A DNA stretch of 64,000 nucleotides from Choanephora cucurbitarum (taxonomy: Eukaryota > Mucoromycota > Mucoromycetes > Mucorales > Choanephoraceae): NCBI GenBank assembly GCA_025331435.1, contig JAIWNI010000036.1, positions 62,001-126,000 of the forward strand. Reading direction: 5' to 3'. Of this stretch, positions 1 through 12,100 are shown one piece after another. Each line of letters starts with the position of its first letter. Position 1 is the first letter of the stretch. The position numbers were made by a program, and so were the translations under genes. The notes below the pieces were generated by a model that was not told the origin of the DNA, did not search any database, and saw nothing but the letters and a program-made list of their open reading frames with translations.

Positions 1-1285
1 ATAAAGGACAGACTGGGGTTGAATTGTCAAGAGGTTTTCCATCTCTATTGATTTGATGAAAAAAGAAAGAAATATGTATACAAAAGAAGAGCGAAAAAAG
101 AGAAAAGGATTGAAAGCTCACGGCTTTATCCGACTTCAAATGCTCTCTTTCTGACAATTAAATTTTCGACTCAAACAATGGGGGAGCTAAGATGTTTCGA
201 TATCTTATGACGACCAATCAAAATACGCTTTTTAGGCTTTGTGCATCTATAAAGGTTTTTTTTTATTCTTTCTGTTTGTAGACTTTCCTTATATTTAGAC
301 TGAGAACCAATTGGGTAAGGCTCTCAAATGAACTTTACCAACAGAAATGGGAAGTCATTGTACTTTTTGTACAGAGTGATGCAATGCAAGTTTTTGTTTT
401 CACATGAAAATAAAAACGGAGTTCATGTTTAACTTCAATTGCATGATCAAGTTACTGTCTTGTATGAATTTCTTTCTTTCTTTTTTTTTGCTCTTGTGTA
501 TCACTACTGCCTAAAGATATCCAGCATAAAGCAGAGTTGTCAGACTTATTTTGATTGTACATGAAGTAGAAAAGGAGAGGACGAAAAACCTTCTCAAATT
601 CCGACTATTTTACTTCCAACTAAAGTAATGCAGTAACACTAACACTTGACTGTCGAAATCATGAAGCAGATTTTGAGACAATAAGAACAGCTGTATCGCC
701 TAATAAAAAATAAACATTTGATGACATCAAGCAACATATTCAAAAAGAATGCTTTTTGTTTTATGGGGTAGGCGTTGTCTTTAAGCTGTGGGGAGAACCT
801 TGATGTCACTATTAACTCTGTTTGCTTTGTACTACATACAAGTTTATGGTGAACATCTTGCCAAATTACGTGGCTATACAGAAAGTAGAAATTGTTATAA
901 GGTCATGCCTAAGCCATGGAGAAGAAGCACTCATGTTCTTCTTACTTGGTATCAAACGTTAGCCGTTTTGGTAGTGTGATTTGACAAAATATACGCATCA
1001 TCGCAAAGTTCTTTATGATATAGCTACCTAAGATATATTACCATTCAATGTTGGGTAACATCGCATATATTCTAGTAAGTTTGATCAGAATGAAAAATCC
1101 TCCGCTACAGAGATAACAAAATGACTCATGGAAGCGTAAGTCAACAATGGCTCTAGTCGTTTGTCGATCAAAGACTCATACCTTGCCAATGACGAGTATT
1201 ATTGCTTACCTGGGTTTTGTTGTTTTGCATAGAGTCTTCGGCATTTGCCTAAGAAAACAAACTAAAAGTTACTTCTGGCTAATGA

Positions 1286-1334
1286 GGGAGTCTGCTCTCA
1301 CTCCAAATAAAGGAGAAACGATCAGCAGACTCCC
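1286..1334. repeat. Perfect 11-bp inverted repeat (hairpin)
   Basis: GGGAGTCTGCT at 1286-1296 is matched by its exact reverse complement AGCAGACTCCC at 1324-1334, leaving a 27-base loop. No gene lies nearby. It could be a foldback remnant of a small element or a chance palindrome in AT-rich DNA; the GC-rich stem makes chance somewhat less likely. Confidence 0.5.
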
Positions 1335-2417
1335 TTTCTTTACCAAAAAGAAACTTTAGCTTTTGTAGCCAAACAATTACATTCTTTGGATTAAGGCAGA
1401 ACCGTGTTGTGTATCTCAACTTCTTTATTTTCGACTCTTATACAATGACTTCTTGTTGTGACTGAATGAATTTGGAAGATGCAACAGGTATTTTATTACT
1501 CTCTTTTTCTTTACAAGGTGAGTTTTGTAGTCATTAGATACCTCAAGCGTAAAATTGAATTTGGTGCACTCTTACAGGGATATATTGCTCCCCTTTGTTT
1601 GTCTTTACGTGAGATACGTGGCTATTCGTGGCTAATGACAAAAGGTGTCCTCCTTTTCTCTTCCTCTACAAAAAAAAAAGAAAGAAAAAACTGAGCTTGT
1701 TGGAGGGAATTCAGTTAATTCAAGACCACACGGGCTCTTTCTAAGCTAGAATGGTACATTCTTCAACCACATTCAACTTACTCTGAATCGATTGAATAAA
1801 AAGGACAGACTGAGGCATTTCTTATCTTTGCATTCTTTTTTTCTTAAGAGAAAGCCGTAATTCCTACTGTATGTTTTCATACAAACATGTTAAAAGCACT
1901 TAATATTTTGATCTAAAGATCCTATTGAGTTCACTTATAAAACATGCGTTCTATTACATGTTGATCTTCGCAACCATTGCCTTTTGAACTTCCCCTTAAA
2001 AGTTTCAGACCACAATAAGCTAATAATGCCTTTTTTAGGCATTGGGAAACATCTACAAAAAAAGTCGCAAATAATTTAGTCTTGGATAACGGGTTGTTCT
2101 CTCTAGAGGTAATAGCCAGATGCAAATTTGTTTGATCGAGGATTGCATCGTTTGTTCAAAGAAAAAGCACGTCTTTTCTTCTATATGACAAAATTCATCA
2201 TGAAGGGCAATCATGATGATGTTAAGACAACTTTATTTAAAGAAATAGTGCGAACAAGAGGTCGCTGATGCTACCGCATTGTGCTTATCATTGAGAAGTG
2301 TATGGAGAAGGATAATGTTTAACTATTATTTCTCGGTAGGCAACATTGATACTCTTCAAAACCTGAAGTTTAAGCTCGTTGAGTATGTTTGTTGTGCTCC
2401 ACAACATCGTTTGAGTA

Positions 2418-2878
2418 CAGTAGTCGTTTTATTGAAGAGTGTTCATGTTCTTGAGAAGCATGTCCTTTGTTGAGTGTACTCTTAGATCGAATGACTCTAT
2501 TCGTTTTGACAGTTGCTACTCTTGTATTGGGTATACTCCCAAATCAAGCACTCTCAAGTTGGAAAACCCCTTTTTCAGCGCTAGTGCAAAGTGGTCAATG
2601 TCGGTTTTTAACTGAAACTGAACGAGACTGCAAAGAGCTTCAACTGGGGCATAGCATGACATCTGTTGAGAGTAGACGCGTATCATGAGTGTCTGTAATA
2701 ATTGTCGGCAGCCTCAAATACTCCTGTTTCTTTTTTTTTCTTATCTTCGTAAGAAGACTTCCTTAGTTCCAAGCATTTTATTGTAAGTCGTTTAATTTCA
2801 GAATGTATGGTCTGGGAGTATGCTCAATACAAGAGTGCATTTCTCAATAATCAGCACTCTTCAATAGAGCAATTGCTG
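2418..2878. mobile_element. Non-autonomous pogo/Tigger-like DNA element (MITE), diverged
   Basis: The left end begins CAGTAGTC after a TA. It continues with TATTGAAGAGTGTTCATG, a TTGAGAAGCATG block and a TGAGTGTACTCTTA block. The reverse complement of the right end reads CAGCAATTGC, then TATTGAAGAGTGCTGAT, a TTGAGAAATGCA block and a TTGAGCATACTCCCA block. The two ends are therefore imperfect terminal inverted repeats of roughly 65-70 bp around about 460 bp with no transposase ORF. CAGTRGTC starts and repeated AAGAGTG modules resemble Tigger/pogo termini; that family call is inference. A second, shorter copy of the family lies at 57572-57745. The expected TA target duplication is clear only on the left. 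Confidence 0.6.
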
Positions 2879-5741
2879 CATATTCATGCAAGTATGTAAC
2901 AAACAACGTATGAACAAAAATGTCTTCTTTTCTGTTGAGCAGTAGAGATATAAACTCTTTTTTTTTTGGTAGAGTTATAAAAATGACGTGATAAAACTCG
3001 ATTTGCAGTCGCTTTATTATGAGCTGATTTTATATACCCTTAGCAAATGATGACTAACGTATATTCATTGGTCAAATAAGAGCGACTGTTGTACGTCCTA
3101 CTAACAAGCGGCAATGGCTCGCTCTGTTGCTAAGTTTCCCTTTAATGATAAAGTAAATAATTCTTATGGTTTACTTCAACTCTTTTTTACTAATGAATAT
3201 TCACACATCGAAGCGAGGAAGAGTGACTAATCTATTTTTACAAGACAGTGTATTTGTTGTGAGAAGACTCGATCCATTTGCTTCTGCTTGATTGCTGAAT
3301 GATTATAGACGCTGGCATTGATTCTTCAAGAGGAAAGTGATGGGAAAGAGAAGCTCTTCCTTGTCTCTCTATTGCTTTTTGAGAAATTACAGGCAAACAA
3401 AGATATACTTTGTAGTCAGATGTCATTGTCTCCTTATTATTGTTCTTTGAGAAAAAAAAACAAAGTGTTTCCCTTTTTTCTTCCTTTTTTGTCAGTAGGT
3501 ATAGTCGTAAAGGCTTTGCTGAAATCAATTGGGAGGGGAGGAAGAGTAAAATATACAGATCGCAATTGTTTACTGCAAAAATCAAGCCTTCTGTTGACAT
3601 TGCTGATATCTCATGGCATAATTGATTGTTTCTTTTGCAAAAAGGGATAGCTACACCAGTTCGTCTTTTCCTTATATCCATTTGATCAAATTCCAGCGAT
3701 GGCCGTACGTAAATCATATCCGTATATTCAAGTTACTTCCCTATACAGCCGCAACAGTAGTCGGGAGGGATACACGCATGCTTCATCACTCTACCAGTAT
3801 TGTCTTGTACTAAGATGCTATCACAACAAACTTTAGTAGACTTTTGGGTTAGATTTGGATCCAAAGGTCTCTTTAAGCAAGCAATAACTTGATTTTCTTG
3901 GGCCAACAAGAGTTGCTTCTGATCTGAAAGAAGATTTCTGTACTAAAATAAGAACTAGTTGTACTTGTGCAAACTAACTCGACCCAATGATTCGTCTTTA
4001 TAAAGTGCCCTTGGGTAACATTTTTTTCCATGAACTTCTTTGAAGCACTGTATGTTTACCCCTTTAGTAATGACAAACAGATGTTCAGATCAAGACTTTT
4101 ATTTCAGGTTTAGCCTATCGATGTCATCTCCTCCCTCTTCTTAAAAATCGAAAATAAAGAAAAATAAAGTTGATGGTAAGATAATAAATAAATAGTGGTC
4201 ATAATGAGCTTGTCCATCTACATCCGGCGCCCGTACGCTCCCGTTAAGTCGTATCTATAATGGCGTACATAATAATCGGTAAAAAGGAAAGTACCAAAAC
4301 AGAAATCAAAGGTTAGTGCAGTTGCCTAAAATTCAAAAAATTTCAAAAAAATTTCCAACTAGTACGCTCTGGTTATTAAGAGAACTCATTAGCAGAAGAG
4401 ACTAAAAGAAGTCTATTTTGGTATCTTGAGATGAAAAGGTTAGAGGATCAACATCCTCAGCTATTGTCTCCCACTCTCTTTGGACTCATTAGGATAAAGC
4501 AAGCCACCTCCTTGCCTTATTGGTGTATCTATCTTGAGACTGAATTTGTAATAAACAGATATATACTGCTTTACTCCATTTTAAGAGATTCTCGATTACA
4601 AATTGAATTAATGTAGGTAGAGTCTTCTAGACCACTCATAAAAAAACAACAACATATGAACCCCTAATTGTGGCTTCGTGCATAAAAGATATAGAAACCT
4701 TAAAGCGATAAAACTAGTCTTATTATGAGCAGTTTGCTGTTGAGTCAAAGCGAGGTCGATTCAGAGTGCTATTTTCATTCCTTCCCACCTCTTTTGAACG
4801 TTTTCAGTGCTCAATGTCCTCTCCCTTTCCCTTTTTTTTTTTTTTTTAAAAAAAACCTATACAAGTGATGTTGAATGGGATCCATTTCAATAGGTGTTTC
4901 TGTTACATCATTAAATAGATACAAATGCAACACGACCTATGAATGAATGGCGTAATTGCAAAAAAATATAACGTGCCTCGTTTCAATTGAAAGGTAAAAA
5001 GGAAAAGAGTTTTAAACGTATCCCGGGTTCATTTTGAAGTAGAAAAAAAAAGTAGTCTGATGTACAAACCTAGCCTTCGCGCTATTACCCTGTTTACAAA
5101 CAATATTGAGGTGAAACACGATGTTGTAATGTACCCAATAATCTGTCCATTATTAGACATGTTATATAAAACGATGTGGCCAATCCAACAGGAGCGCAAC
5201 TTGATCTAATTGCCTCATATCTATTGAAGACAAATGACGCGTCCCTTTCTGTATCACAGGTTACTTGGGAAACCATTCTTCCAGTTGCCGGGAATATTTG
5301 TGTATACAACTCAAACTCCTTTGTTAAATCTTCTTGAGCCACAAAGGCGCCACTCCTGCCTCTTACACAAAAAAGAAAAGAAGAAGCACTATTTTTTTTT
5401 TGTTGGTTTTGAGAGTATCTCAACAAAACACCTTGCCTAGTAAAACTGATTCAAATATACTTACTTGTTGAGTATTCTTATGTCATTTTGCAGTAAATGT
5501 AAAACCAATGGTTCAGTTTACCAGCAATAGTCTTGTACACACTGTCTAGTACGCAAAAAATGATACTCAAGCATGTGCCTATCAGATTCAATAGATGATC
5601 AAGGGTACTTTTCTTCTTCCTTCTTTATTTCTCTTTTGAAGAATATTCAAGGGCTAATGAAACAACTGTATATATAAAACAATAAATCGAATGGAGATGA
5701 GAGGTGTAGGAGTGTATACATAGTAAGAAAGCGGAGGCAAA

Positions 5742-5805
5742 TGTGTGTGTGTGTGTGTTTGTGTGCGTATAAGTGTATGTATAAGTAAATATATATATAT
5801 ATATG
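5742..5805. repeat. GT and AT microsatellites downstream of the transcription-factor gene
   Basis: An uninterrupted GT run at about 5742-5757 and an AT run at about 5788-5804 lie within 100 bp of the stop codon of the minus-strand regulator gene, probably in its 3' untranslated or terminator region. They make a spurious low-complexity minus-strand ORF that I did not annotate. Confidence 0.85.
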
Positions 5806-5830
5806 TATAAATGGCAAATATTTATAAGAC

Positions 5831-8800
5831 TTAGGAAGAAGGTTCTGGCATAGAGGGGCTTGGGTTTACATAGACGCTCCAGTCGTTCCAATTTAAACCA
5901 GATGAAGTGGAAGCATGCGTGTCGAAGGTGTTAGAGTACGGCACAGATGAGGTATTGACAGACTCCGAATGAGAACTGAAGTTATGCTGATATCCTGTTG
6001 GGGTAAGCCCTGTTCTTGGGATGATATGGGAATGATGGTGTGACAATAAGGTAGAATTTGTGTTTGTTCCATTGTTGGTTATGAGTTGATAGTTTGTGCT
6101 ATCATCGTTTTGAAGTAATTGCTGCATACTAGGATGACGCATGGCATTGCTTTCCAAGAGAGGAGCTGTTACTGTAGTTGTGGTTGCGGTTGTGGTTGCT
6201 ATAGTGGAACTTGGCTGAGTTGGTTGTGATCCTCCATAGATGGTTGCTTGATGGGAGTGGAAGATGTCTAGTTTCTTGGCTGTGGGCATGTTGATATGAT
6301 AGTTCATATAGTTCGATTGGGGAGGATGTTGGTAGCTAGCTGTGTAAGGTAATAGTTGATCTAATGTTTGCGTGCTCGATGGGTTGTTGTGAACGCCTTG
6401 GTGTAGATCAGCTGTGATACCACCAACAATACTTGTATTCATCATACGCTGATACCAAGACGATTTGGGCATAGTATCTTCTGAGACTGAATGACCATCT
6501 GTCAACTGGTTTTGCTGGCTTTTGATGAGTTGAATCTCAGAACAGCTAGGAACAGGGCTTGTTTGAGAGATGGTATCGTCTTCAAAGTTTGAATAGGGTG
6601 CATCTTCTTTGCCGGCATCGTTCTCTAATAGGTTATTTATGTTGATCTTATTCACCTTGACCAACAGGAGCAAGATATTGTGAGCACGCTGAGCAGACGC
6701 TAACTGTTGGTGTTGCTTCAGTAGTGTCATAGAGCGCTGAAGTAACCGAAGTCGACGAAGCGAATCCCGGTTCTTAATAGTGATGGCAAGATGAATAAGA
6801 GATGATTGAAACATGGCGTATACAAAGCAACTGGGTAAACAAAGAGGCCCATATGAATCAGGATCAGACATTAAAGTCTGTTTCTGACGAATGATGACAG
6901 ATATACTTGAAGCTGCATTTTCACATGCCTGGCGTGATTCGGCCACTAATTTATCCATATCAACAGAGCCCTGAACAACAATTGCCGTAGAAGAATATTC
7001 TACAAAGGGTCGATGCAGCAGCAACATGACTGTATGGTAGAACAAGAGTAAATTGACTATAAAATTCATTTCAATGAGCCAATCAAAATTTTTATGACTA
7101 TAATTATCCTATTTTACCTTTTTGAGGTTGAGACCAGATTACGCCATTTTCAGTAGAATCTAATGTGGCTCTCCAGTTTTTCAATCGCCGATCAAATACG
7201 GCAAGAATCGTTGGGTCATCTAAACCAGCATTCGTATTAGAGCATTTTGATTTAGGAGCATAGAGTGCCTTTAGGATTCTGCCAAGAATTTCCGAGAGTT
7301 TGATCAGACTGATGAAAGAGTGATAGACAGAAGGGCCAACGCGGCCATCGTCATACACTTCATGAGCCATAGGCATGTCTGTATCAAAGTCTCGGTCGAG
7401 GATAGTCAAGGGTTTGCCTGCACGCGCACCCATCAGACGATCCAGAACATAGCACACATAGAACACACGATGCCTTGTCTCAATCTCGGACAGAGGCAGA
7501 TTCCAGTTGGAACAAGAACGATGCAGTCCAATATCTTGAGCCATTCGAATGGCCTTACCAAGCATGTACCATTGCATTGACTCAACGTCTTCTTCAGCCA
7601 TATCCAAGTAGAGTGTCATAAGTAAGGCTGCCTGTACATGCCTCAATCGAGGACGAGCAGAGTCTTGAAGTTGACTTATGACTTTCTTGAAATAGGCATC
7701 AGCATATAAGCTTGCCTTCTTTTGAGTAAACAGTTTTGGGAAATGAAGAGAGGCAAAGCGAAAGGCAACTGCCAACACAGCTTGGGCCAAGACATTAGAA
7801 GATTTTGAATCGTGCGTCTCAAATCTGTTTTTGTTAACAAGAGGCAAAAATAGATGAATATGGCTAAAATACCTATATTTGTAATAAACATGTTAGTATA
7901 GTCTTTTTATCTAAATAAGCTACATACAATCCATAGGCTTTCTCAACGATAGAACGAGCGGGTAAATCAATGGAGGAGGATCTAGCTGAGTTAAGCTGTA
8001 GTTGGTTGTGTTTTTCGTCAAAGATAGAGCTGTTCAAGGAGAAGCCAACGTCCAGCCGAGTGTCAGGCTTCTTTTTACCTGTGCGCACTACAAGCAGTTC
8101 ATTTTGTGACATCAACCTGAGGGCCACATCGTCTCTGCCGGGTAAAGGCACAAAGGTTCTTGATTTGAAGAGTTTCTGATCAATTAATTGTAGTCCAGCT
8201 GAATGACCAGTGTATTTTAGAGTGTCGTAATCATCAAGATCAAGGTTGGCTAGTGTGTCTTCAATGCTTGAGTTGAGCTTACTGGAATGGGTTGATTCGT
8301 CGCTGATGGACGATTCGTCTTCCTCTTCCTCTTCCTCTTCTTCGTCGTCGTCTTCTTGGTATGCTTGTGTGTGTATAGGTGTCTGGTTTCTGTTGACAGC
8401 AAAAGCGTCTATGCGAAAGTCGTTTCGTTCAATGTCTTTGATGGACTGATTCGTTAAGGAAGTCAACAGATTTTCCATCTTTTTACATCGTAATTCAAGG
8501 TTTTCTACATATCTTAAAATGGGAATTAGATGCAATTGAAGCAGAAAAAGTTTTTTTTTTCTAATTCTCACACACTGGGAGGTCCTCTTTTCTTTCTAAC
8601 AGTAAGAAATTCACAACTAAATCCCCACTAATGTAAAAAAAAAAAAAGAAAAGAAAACAGAAAATAAAAAAAAATAGAGAAAATAGAAAAAGATAAATAA
8701 CATGCTATTGATTGTCTTGTTGTCTCTCTCTCTCTATATATATGTACCGCTCTACAGTTGGAACAAGGTACTGAATGGTCAGCGTCACAGCGAGCTTTTC

Positions 8801-8897
8801 GTTTTCTGCAGAAATCACAACTACGTTTGGCCCGAGTTCTTTTAAGTGGTATATTGCATTCTGACTGAGATTTTGTTGTATCTGGATAAGGATCCAT
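5831..8897 (-). CDS. Zn2Cys6 (fungal binuclear cluster) transcription factor, 5 exons
   Basis: Exons (minus strand): 8897-8748, 8627-8572, 8512-7928, 7872-7118 and 7056-5831, giving 923 aa. Residues 27-55 form a complete binuclear zinc cluster (Cys27, 30, 37, 45, 48 and 55, spacing 2-6-7-2-6). It is split by intron 1 and followed by the basic linker RKKRGPPS and a short dimerisation-type helix (YVENLELRCKKMENLL). A run of Asp and Glu follows in exon 3. Exon 4 carries the fungal-specific transcription-factor middle homology region, with the hallmark stretches MLGKAIRMAQDIGLHR and RRVFYVCYVLDR-like (here RHRVFYVCYVLDRLMG). The C-terminal third is Asn, Ser, Thr and Gln rich, typical of activation regions. 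The product is a nuclear sequence-specific regulator. XlnR- or FacB-like roles are possible, but I cannot assign the target pathway. Confidence 0.92.
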
Positions 8898-9115
8898 TTC
8901 TTTTTTGGAATTTTTTAAGGTTTTCCTCTTTTTTTTTTTTATATGCAGAAAAGGGGTAAAAAATAAAAAATAAAAGGGGGGGTTGTGGAGAGATGGAGTG
9001 AAAGATAGAAAAGGATAAAAAAAGAAAAAAGAAAAAAGAAATTGTTGGATTTTTATTTTATAGTCTCAAGTTATTTATTTTGATTGGATTATTTTTAGAC
9101 TCGGACACGTGTATA

Positions 9116-12100
9116 TTAATGGATATGATGCATTTCACTCTGAAGCTGGTGAATAAGTCTATAGTAGCCAGTGATGAGTTAGGCCATTCACAGTCTTTGG
9201 GCTAAATCTTACCTTAACATTTGTTCATTTTCTTCAATGTACTGCTTATTGGCCTGTCTGAGTTGATTATTGTCATTTTCCAGATTCTGGAGTTTTATGC
9301 CCTGGTCTTTCAAATTATTCTATAGCTATTTGAGTAACCAAACAATTTAAAAGTGTGTCCCAAATGTTTATACCTCAGAAGTCTCAAATTCAGTAGCCAT
9401 CCATCTCATTTCAAGCGCTTTTGATTCAATGATTTCGCCCTTCTTTTGACATTCAGCATTTAACTCAGCAATCTTCTGGCGGTATTCTTCATTGAGTTTC
9501 TCTATATCTTTCTGCTGAGAAGTGGTGATTGTCTTGAGGCGGTATGAGAAGCCTTCTAGCTCCTTGTCTTTCAAATCAAGCATCTGTTGAGATTGAGTCT
9601 GCAAAACCTTAATTTCCTTCTGATGCTGGGTTACAATAGCTCGAATTCGGTCTTCGTCATTCTATAGAAAATTGTACGTAAGCAACTATTGGTGTAGATT
9701 AAACATAATAGATAAAAAACCTTCTGTTGTGAAGCAGAGTGCATCAGCTCATCTACTCTTTCTTCTGCTTCCTTAATTTCCTTGTCTTTAGCCTCCATCA
9801 TCTTCTCATACGCGATCTTGAGGGTACGTAATTCTTCTGCATCTGCCGCAAGTGTCTGAATTTCCTTTTCGAGATGGTTGCACTTGGCAGTCATATGATC
9901 AAGTGTCTCTTGTTTTGACCTTAAAGTCTCTTCATATGTCGTATGTTGTTGTTCACGCACGGATTTTATTTCAGTAAGGTATTGTTCTCTTTCTGTGCCA
10001 GCCTATGGTATCACATGATTTTAGACAGAATCCTGAATTCTGTATTTTATAGAACTTACCTGTTCTAACTCATTTTGAGCAGCTGTCAATTCTGCCTGTA
10101 AAGCAGCTAAGGCTTGTTCATGCTCAGACTGAACCTTAGCCATTGTCTTTTGTTGCTCTTCTTGCCAACTCTTCTGGACAGCTTCAATCTCTTTCTGCAT
10201 CATTTCAGTTGAATCTTCATTGTCTTTAGCATAGTTTTCTGCTTGCTTTTGATGTTCTGCTTCAAGGTTGGCTAGCTTCTCTTTGTATTCTTGTTCCAAC
10301 TGAAGCTTGTCTTTTTCTGACTGTTGTCTGGTCAACTCAACCAATTCTAATGCTTCCTTCAGTTCTGATTCTAACTGGCTCTTTGTCTTGTTGTGTTCCG
10401 CTATCAGTTGATTAATTTGTGATTCAAAACCTTCCGCAAGTTCCGCCTATTGAAATCGTTGTTAGACAAAGTGACGAAATTCACATGACTAAGAACGCTT
10501 ACCTCTAATTCTGATCTTAATGCTTCAGACTGTAACTGCATTTTAGACAGAAGCTTCTCTTGGCTTTCTCTGTTCTCATTCTTTAGTGATTCAGTCACCT
10601 TCTGGTGTTCCTGCTTAAGGGCTTCCATCAACGATTCATATTCTTTCTCTATCTCAGCCTAGATAAGGTAAATATTTGAGTTTAGAATTTAGCTAAATAT
10701 AGTAATTCTAATTATAATTTTCTAACTTACCTTCATCTGCTCGGTGTTACCGATTGTTCTGGATTCATTCTCTTTCTTGATCTGTTCGAGCGTTTGGTTG
10801 TGTGCAGCCTGGAGAGCTTCAATCGATTCAAGGTGACTGGCAGAGAGCTTCTGAAGGGTAGCCTCATGTTCTTGCTTAAGCACAATGAGTTCCTTTTCGT
10901 GTTCTTCCGAGAGAGCTTGTTTCAAAGTGTGTTCTAATGCCTTTTTCTCTTCCTGCAAGGTCATTGACTTTGCTTGGTGTGCTTCCTCCAATTCTTTGAG
11001 TTGGATTTCATAGTGGGATGTGAGTTGTTGATGACGTTCAGTTAGTTCTCGATCTAGTGTAACTTTGTGCTGCGAGGTCAACGTTTCTAATGCTGCACTA
11101 TGGTCTTGTGTCATCTTGTCAATGTTGTCAATATGAGCTTGTTGTGCTTCCTTTAATGCACTTATTTCTTGCTCATATTTAGCAACTACTTCATTCAGTT
11201 CACTGGAACCAGATTGAAGAGCCTCCAATTGCTTCAATGCATCTTGGTACTTGCTTCTTACTTGTTCCAACTCAGTCAATCTTTCCTCGGATCTCTTTTC
11301 AGATGCTTCAAGAGCTACTTGCTTGGCTTCGAGTTGTGACTGGATAGACTTCAGTGCTTCTTCATGGTGTGCCTTTAGCTCTTTCATTTGATCAAGGTGA
11401 TCTTGCTTCAATTGCTCAATGTGTTCTTCATGCTCCTTCTTAAGCATAGCCAAGTCATCAGTGAGCTTTGTCTTGTGAGATTGTTCAAGTTCTTCCAGAG
11501 CAGCTTGGACTCCCTTCGTGCCGTTCTCTTCAATTGCCTTGAGCTGTTCGCTATGTTCTTTCTTAAGGTTCTCCAAGGCAGCTGCAAAGGACTGTTCTGC
11601 TTCCTTAGCATGCACTTCTCTTTGAGCACTATGGTCTTTAGCAAGTTGTTCTGTCTCTTTAGTATGTTGCTCCTTGAGATTGGCAATTTCTTGTTCAAAG
11701 TGAGCTGTGATCTCAGCAATTTGACTATGGTCACCATCAGCTAGTGCCTTGAGCTGAGATTGTAAACCTTCCAATTGTTTCTTATGGTTGTCTTCTAATT
11801 CGACCTTTGACAGACTGTGTTCTTCCTTGAGTTTGTTCAGTGCCTCATGATGCTCAGCAGTCATGCTCTTCATCTCTTCTTCAAACTGATCCTTCAGGCG
11901 TTTTATTTCCTCAGTATGTTTCTGGTTCAACTCAGCTTCAACACGATCACGTTCATGTGATAACGTGTCGGCATGGCTTTGTTCGAGAGCAGCAACAGCA
12001 GAGGCATGTTCAGTTGACAGATCCTTGAGCTTTAGTTCATACTGTTCTTGAAGGGCCTTGCTCTCATGTCCTTGTTGCGAAATGATCTCAAAATCAGCCT

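Larger units (their letters stand above)
1..5830. other. Gene-poor flank with decayed sequence
   Basis: No ORF here is convincing. All are under 160 codons, lack a recognisable domain, and cannot be joined across plausible introns into a longer product. The longest is a 159-codon minus-strand frame near 3238-3717 that overlaps unrelated plus-strand frames. The stretch is AT-rich with many homopolymer runs. It holds a short perfect hairpin (1286-1334) and a terminal-inverted-repeat element (2418-2878), both listed separately. A short motif (AAAGGACAGACTG) occurs both near position 4 and near 1801. I read the region as repeat-derived or intergenic DNA downstream of the transcription-factor gene. 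Confidence 0.6.

Noticed and set aside
3238..3717. 159-codon minus-strand ORF
   Set aside because: No domain, no promoter signal, mixed hydrophobic and basic composition, and overlapping plus-strand frames of similar length; likely chance or decayed sequence.
4200..4270. Possible 5S rRNA-like segment
   Set aside because: Shares only a few bases with the 5S internal control region and cannot fold into the expected arms.
5094..5426. 110-codon minus-strand ORF downstream of the regulator gene
   Set aside because: No recognisable motif and no joinable exon; starts in a low-complexity region.
5625..5891. 88-codon minus-strand ORF rich in Tyr, Thr and His
   Set aside because: Translation of GT/AT microsatellites overlapping the end of the regulator gene.
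11388..11744. 118-codon plus-strand and 109-codon minus-strand frames inside the coiled-coil exon
   Set aside because: Out-of-frame translations of a strongly biased heptad-repeat sequence.
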